Source: Nitrospirota bacterium (GTDB lineage Bacteria > Nitrospirota > Nitrospiria > Nitrospirales > UBA8639). Taken from it: a stretch of DNA of 8,249 nt. The translations under genes were made by a program, and so were the position numbers. The notes beneath the pieces were generated by a model that searched no databases, was not told where the DNA came from, and was given only the letters and a program-made list of their open reading frames with translations. The stretch is from contig CP070628.1 of assembly GCA_020355985.1 (NCBI GenBank), forward strand, positions 1,327,209 to 1,335,457. Reading direction: 5' to 3'. Below, one piece after another: positions 7,383 to 8,249 of this stretch; within the stretch, counting starts at the first letter, position 1, and every line of letters begins with the position of its first letter.

Positions 7383-7931
7383 TCATACGCGGGTTTCAAG
7401 TTCGGATACTGCCGGAAAATCTATTTCCGTCTCGGCCACGTGATTGAAATAATTCGTGAACAAGATCAGAGAAATATTGGCGATGAGTTCCACGATGTCG
7501 CCTTGGGAGAAGCCAATCTTACGGAGTTTGGCCAGGTCCTCTTCGCTGACCCATCCCCGGTTCTCAACGACATTGCGGGTAAAGGCCAAGGCAGTTGCTT
7601 CTTTGGTGTCAGGAGATTCCCCCCGCCGGCTATCCCCGATGGCTTCCTCACTCAACCCGACCGATCGTCCGATCGCCGAGTGAGCCGCAAGGCAATACTG
7701 ACAGTCATTGATTTCCGAAACCGCCAAGGCGATCTGCTCGCGAAACTTTGGCGAAAGATTTCCCTTGGATAGGGCATTGGAAAATCCCAGGTAGCCCTGC
7801 AGGACTGCTGGCGAGTTCGCCATGGTCCGCATAATATTGGGGGCAAACCCAAGTTTGCTCTCCACACCCTGGAGTAACCGTTGAGCCTGGTCGGTAGCCT
7901 GTTCCAGGTTGATGGCTGGTATTCGTGACAT
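7383..7931 (-). CDS. AhpD-like / carboxymuconolactone decarboxylase-family protein
   Basis: A 182-residue cytosolic protein of the AhpD-like 'peroxidase-related' group within the CMD family. The redox centre is E65-x11-C77-Q-Y-C80-x3-H84 (EINDCQYCLAAH), the CxxC-and-histidine arrangement that supports thiol peroxidase activity in AhpD. The N-terminal segment KLGFAPNIMRTMANSPAVLQGYLGFSNAL (26-54) is typical of this group, and the C-terminal NISLILFTNYFNHVAETEIDFP also fits. The ATG has AAGGA 7 bases upstream. It is the first gene of the operon and so lies nearest the predicted sigma-54 promoter. A peroxide or electrophile defence role is likely, but the reductant and substrate are unknown. Confidence 0.87.
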   Translation of the reverse strand: MSRIPAINLEQATDQAQRLLQGVESKLGFAPNIMRTMANSPAVLQGYLGFSNALSKGNLSPKFREQIALAVSEINDCQYCLAAHSAIGRSVGLSEEAIGDSRRGESPDTKEATALAFTRNVVENRGWVSEEDLAKLRKIGFSQGDIVELIANISLILFTNYFNHVAETEIDFPAVSELETRV

Positions 7932-7990
7932 CCTGTGATCCTTTCATCTAGTTCAGAGTGAAAATTATTCAATACACGGTTTCGTAGTAT

Positions 7991-8006
7991 TACAATGACT
8001 GTGCCA
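7991..8006 (-). promoter_or_regulatory. Predicted sigma-54 (-24/-12) promoter of the seven-gene operon
   Basis: Read on the minus strand, TGGCAC (8006-8001), a 5-base spacer, then TTGTA (7995-7991) match the sigma-54 consensus TGGCAC-N5-TTGCA at exact spacing. The single departure is T for C at the -12 position. The preceding base is T, giving TTGGCAC. Transcription would start near 7980, leaving a 5' leader of about 48 bases before the ATG at 7931. The direction and the divergent activator-like gene fit this reading. Confidence 0.55.
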
Positions 8007-8071
8007 AACATCGAAAAATTGTAAGATGTTGTTTTAATGGAATATTTAATGTTTAAGCTGTCTTTCATAAC

Positions 8072-8098
8072 AACGAATTTTCGTGTAAAACGAAAATT
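8072..8098. promoter_or_regulatory. Operator/enhancer-like inverted repeats, promoter-proximal site
   Basis: ACGAA-TT-TTCGT at 8073-8084 is a near-perfect dyad and shares 12 of 13 bases with the core of the larger palindrome 38 bases away (8110-8122). It overlaps a second dyad: AATTTTCGT (8076-8084) pairs with ACGAAAATT (8090-8098) around 5 bases. Its centre lies at about -98 from the predicted sigma-54 transcription start, suitable for an upstream activator site. Confidence 0.45.
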
Positions 8099-8100
8099 AA

Positions 8101-8129
8101 TTGCACATAAACGAAATTTCGTTTATGTT
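8101..8129 (+). promoter_or_regulatory. Possible sigma-70 promoter of the divergent regulator gene
   Basis: TTGCAC (8101-8106) and TATGTT (8124-8129) are 17 bases apart, a workable though weak -35/-10 pair (3/6 and 4/6 matches). Transcription would begin near the ATG at 8137, so the message could be leaderless, which agrees with the lack of any Shine-Dalgarno in front of that ATG. The 24-bp palindrome lies across this promoter. Confidence 0.25.
8105..8128. promoter_or_regulatory. Perfect 24-bp palindrome, probable regulator binding site
   Basis: Every one of the 12 base pairs matches; the left half is ACATAAACGAAA and the centre is AAATTT. It lies between the divergent genes, about -136 from the predicted sigma-54 start, and spans the possible -35/-10 of the rightward gene. 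This placement would allow one protein to activate the operon and limit its own gene. Confidence 0.6.
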
Positions 8130-8136
8130 TTCAACT

Positions 8137-8249
8137 ATGGATACAGCTAACGAAACGATCAAACCCGAGGGCCCAACACCTATCACCTTAGATTCCCTCA
8201 AATGTCTGGTGTTGGACATTTCCCAGCAACGTTCACTCAATGATTTGTT
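8137..8249 (+). CDS. 5' end of a probable GAF/sigma-54-type transcriptional activator (partial)
   Basis: Only 37 complete codons lie in the window; the gene runs off the right edge. The peptide starts MDTANETIKPEG and continues LDSLKCLVLDISQQRSLNDL. The second part resembles the short helix (L..LVLDI..QRSL..LL) that precedes the GAF domain in FhlA-like sigma-54 activators, which then have AAA+ and Fis-type HTH domains. None of those domains is visible here, so the call rests on this similarity and on the divergent sigma-54-like promoter. ATG 8137 is preferred; an in-frame ATG at 8125 and TTG at 8101 lie inside the palindrome. No start has a ribosome binding site. Other GAF-containing regulators or sensor kinases remain possible. 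Confidence 0.45.
   Translation, partial: MDTANETIKPEGPTPITLDSLKCLVLDISQQRSLNDL

Noticed and set aside
7440..7772. Plus-strand open frame of 110 codons opposite the AhpD-like gene
   Set aside because: An antisense shadow; the minus strand encodes the conserved CxxC protein across the whole stretch.
7652..8068. Minus-strand open frame of 138 codons running from the divergent region into the first operon gene
   Set aside because: It is out of frame with the well-supported AhpD-like gene, covers the regulatory region, and its peptide has no family character.

Overview
The window is a dense, roughly 50% GC stretch of bacterial chromosome. Gene style and protein families suggest a Gram-negative environmental bacterium: a predicted exported alpha/beta hydrolase, ElbB, a DUF898 membrane protein, and a probable GAF/sigma-54-type regulator. 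The overall flavour recalls Nitrospirota, but that is only an impression from protein style and cannot be proved from this sequence. I see no mobile element, RNA gene or CRISPR array. No gap between genes exceeds about 205 bases.

Left part (1-2614). A short plus-strand coding tail of unknown identity (9-185) converges on a GT-B glycosyltransferase (minus, TTG start). The glycosyltransferase is preceded, 14 bases upstream, by a tiny DUF898-type membrane protein built from two near-identical halves. Divergent from that pair is elbB (plus), a DJ-1/PfpI-superfamily protein with an excellent ribosome binding site.

Centre and right (7931 down to 2699, minus strand). Seven genes in one direction, with gaps of 28-65 bases and one 4-base ATGA overlap, look like a single operon. 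In order: an AhpD-like carboxymuconolactone-decarboxylase-family protein with a CxxC centre, a SnoaL/NTF2-like small protein, a classical short-chain dehydrogenase, an exported alpha/beta hydrolase with an aspartate nucleophile (epoxide-hydrolase type), a PNPOx-fold split-barrel flavoprotein, a DUF5069 protein, and a zinc-free quinone-oxidoreductase-like MDR enzyme. Together they look like a redox/hydrolysis toolkit for a reactive organic compound (epoxide, enone/quinone, peroxide), but the substrate is unknown.

Right edge (7932-8249). This is the most interesting part. A divergent gene starts at about 8137 and leaves the window. Its first residues resemble the N-terminus that precedes a GAF domain in FhlA-like sigma-54 activators. 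The 205-base divergent region contains a near-consensus sigma-54 promoter (-24/-12) facing the operon, about 48 bases before its first start codon. Upstream lie two related ACGAA..TTCGT inverted repeats, one of them inside a perfect 24-bp palindrome, at roughly -98 and -136 from the predicted transcription start, where enhancer sites usually lie. The palindrome also overlaps a plausible sigma-70 promoter of the regulator gene, so autoregulation is possible. My reading is a self-contained sigma-54-controlled catabolic or detoxification operon with its own activator.
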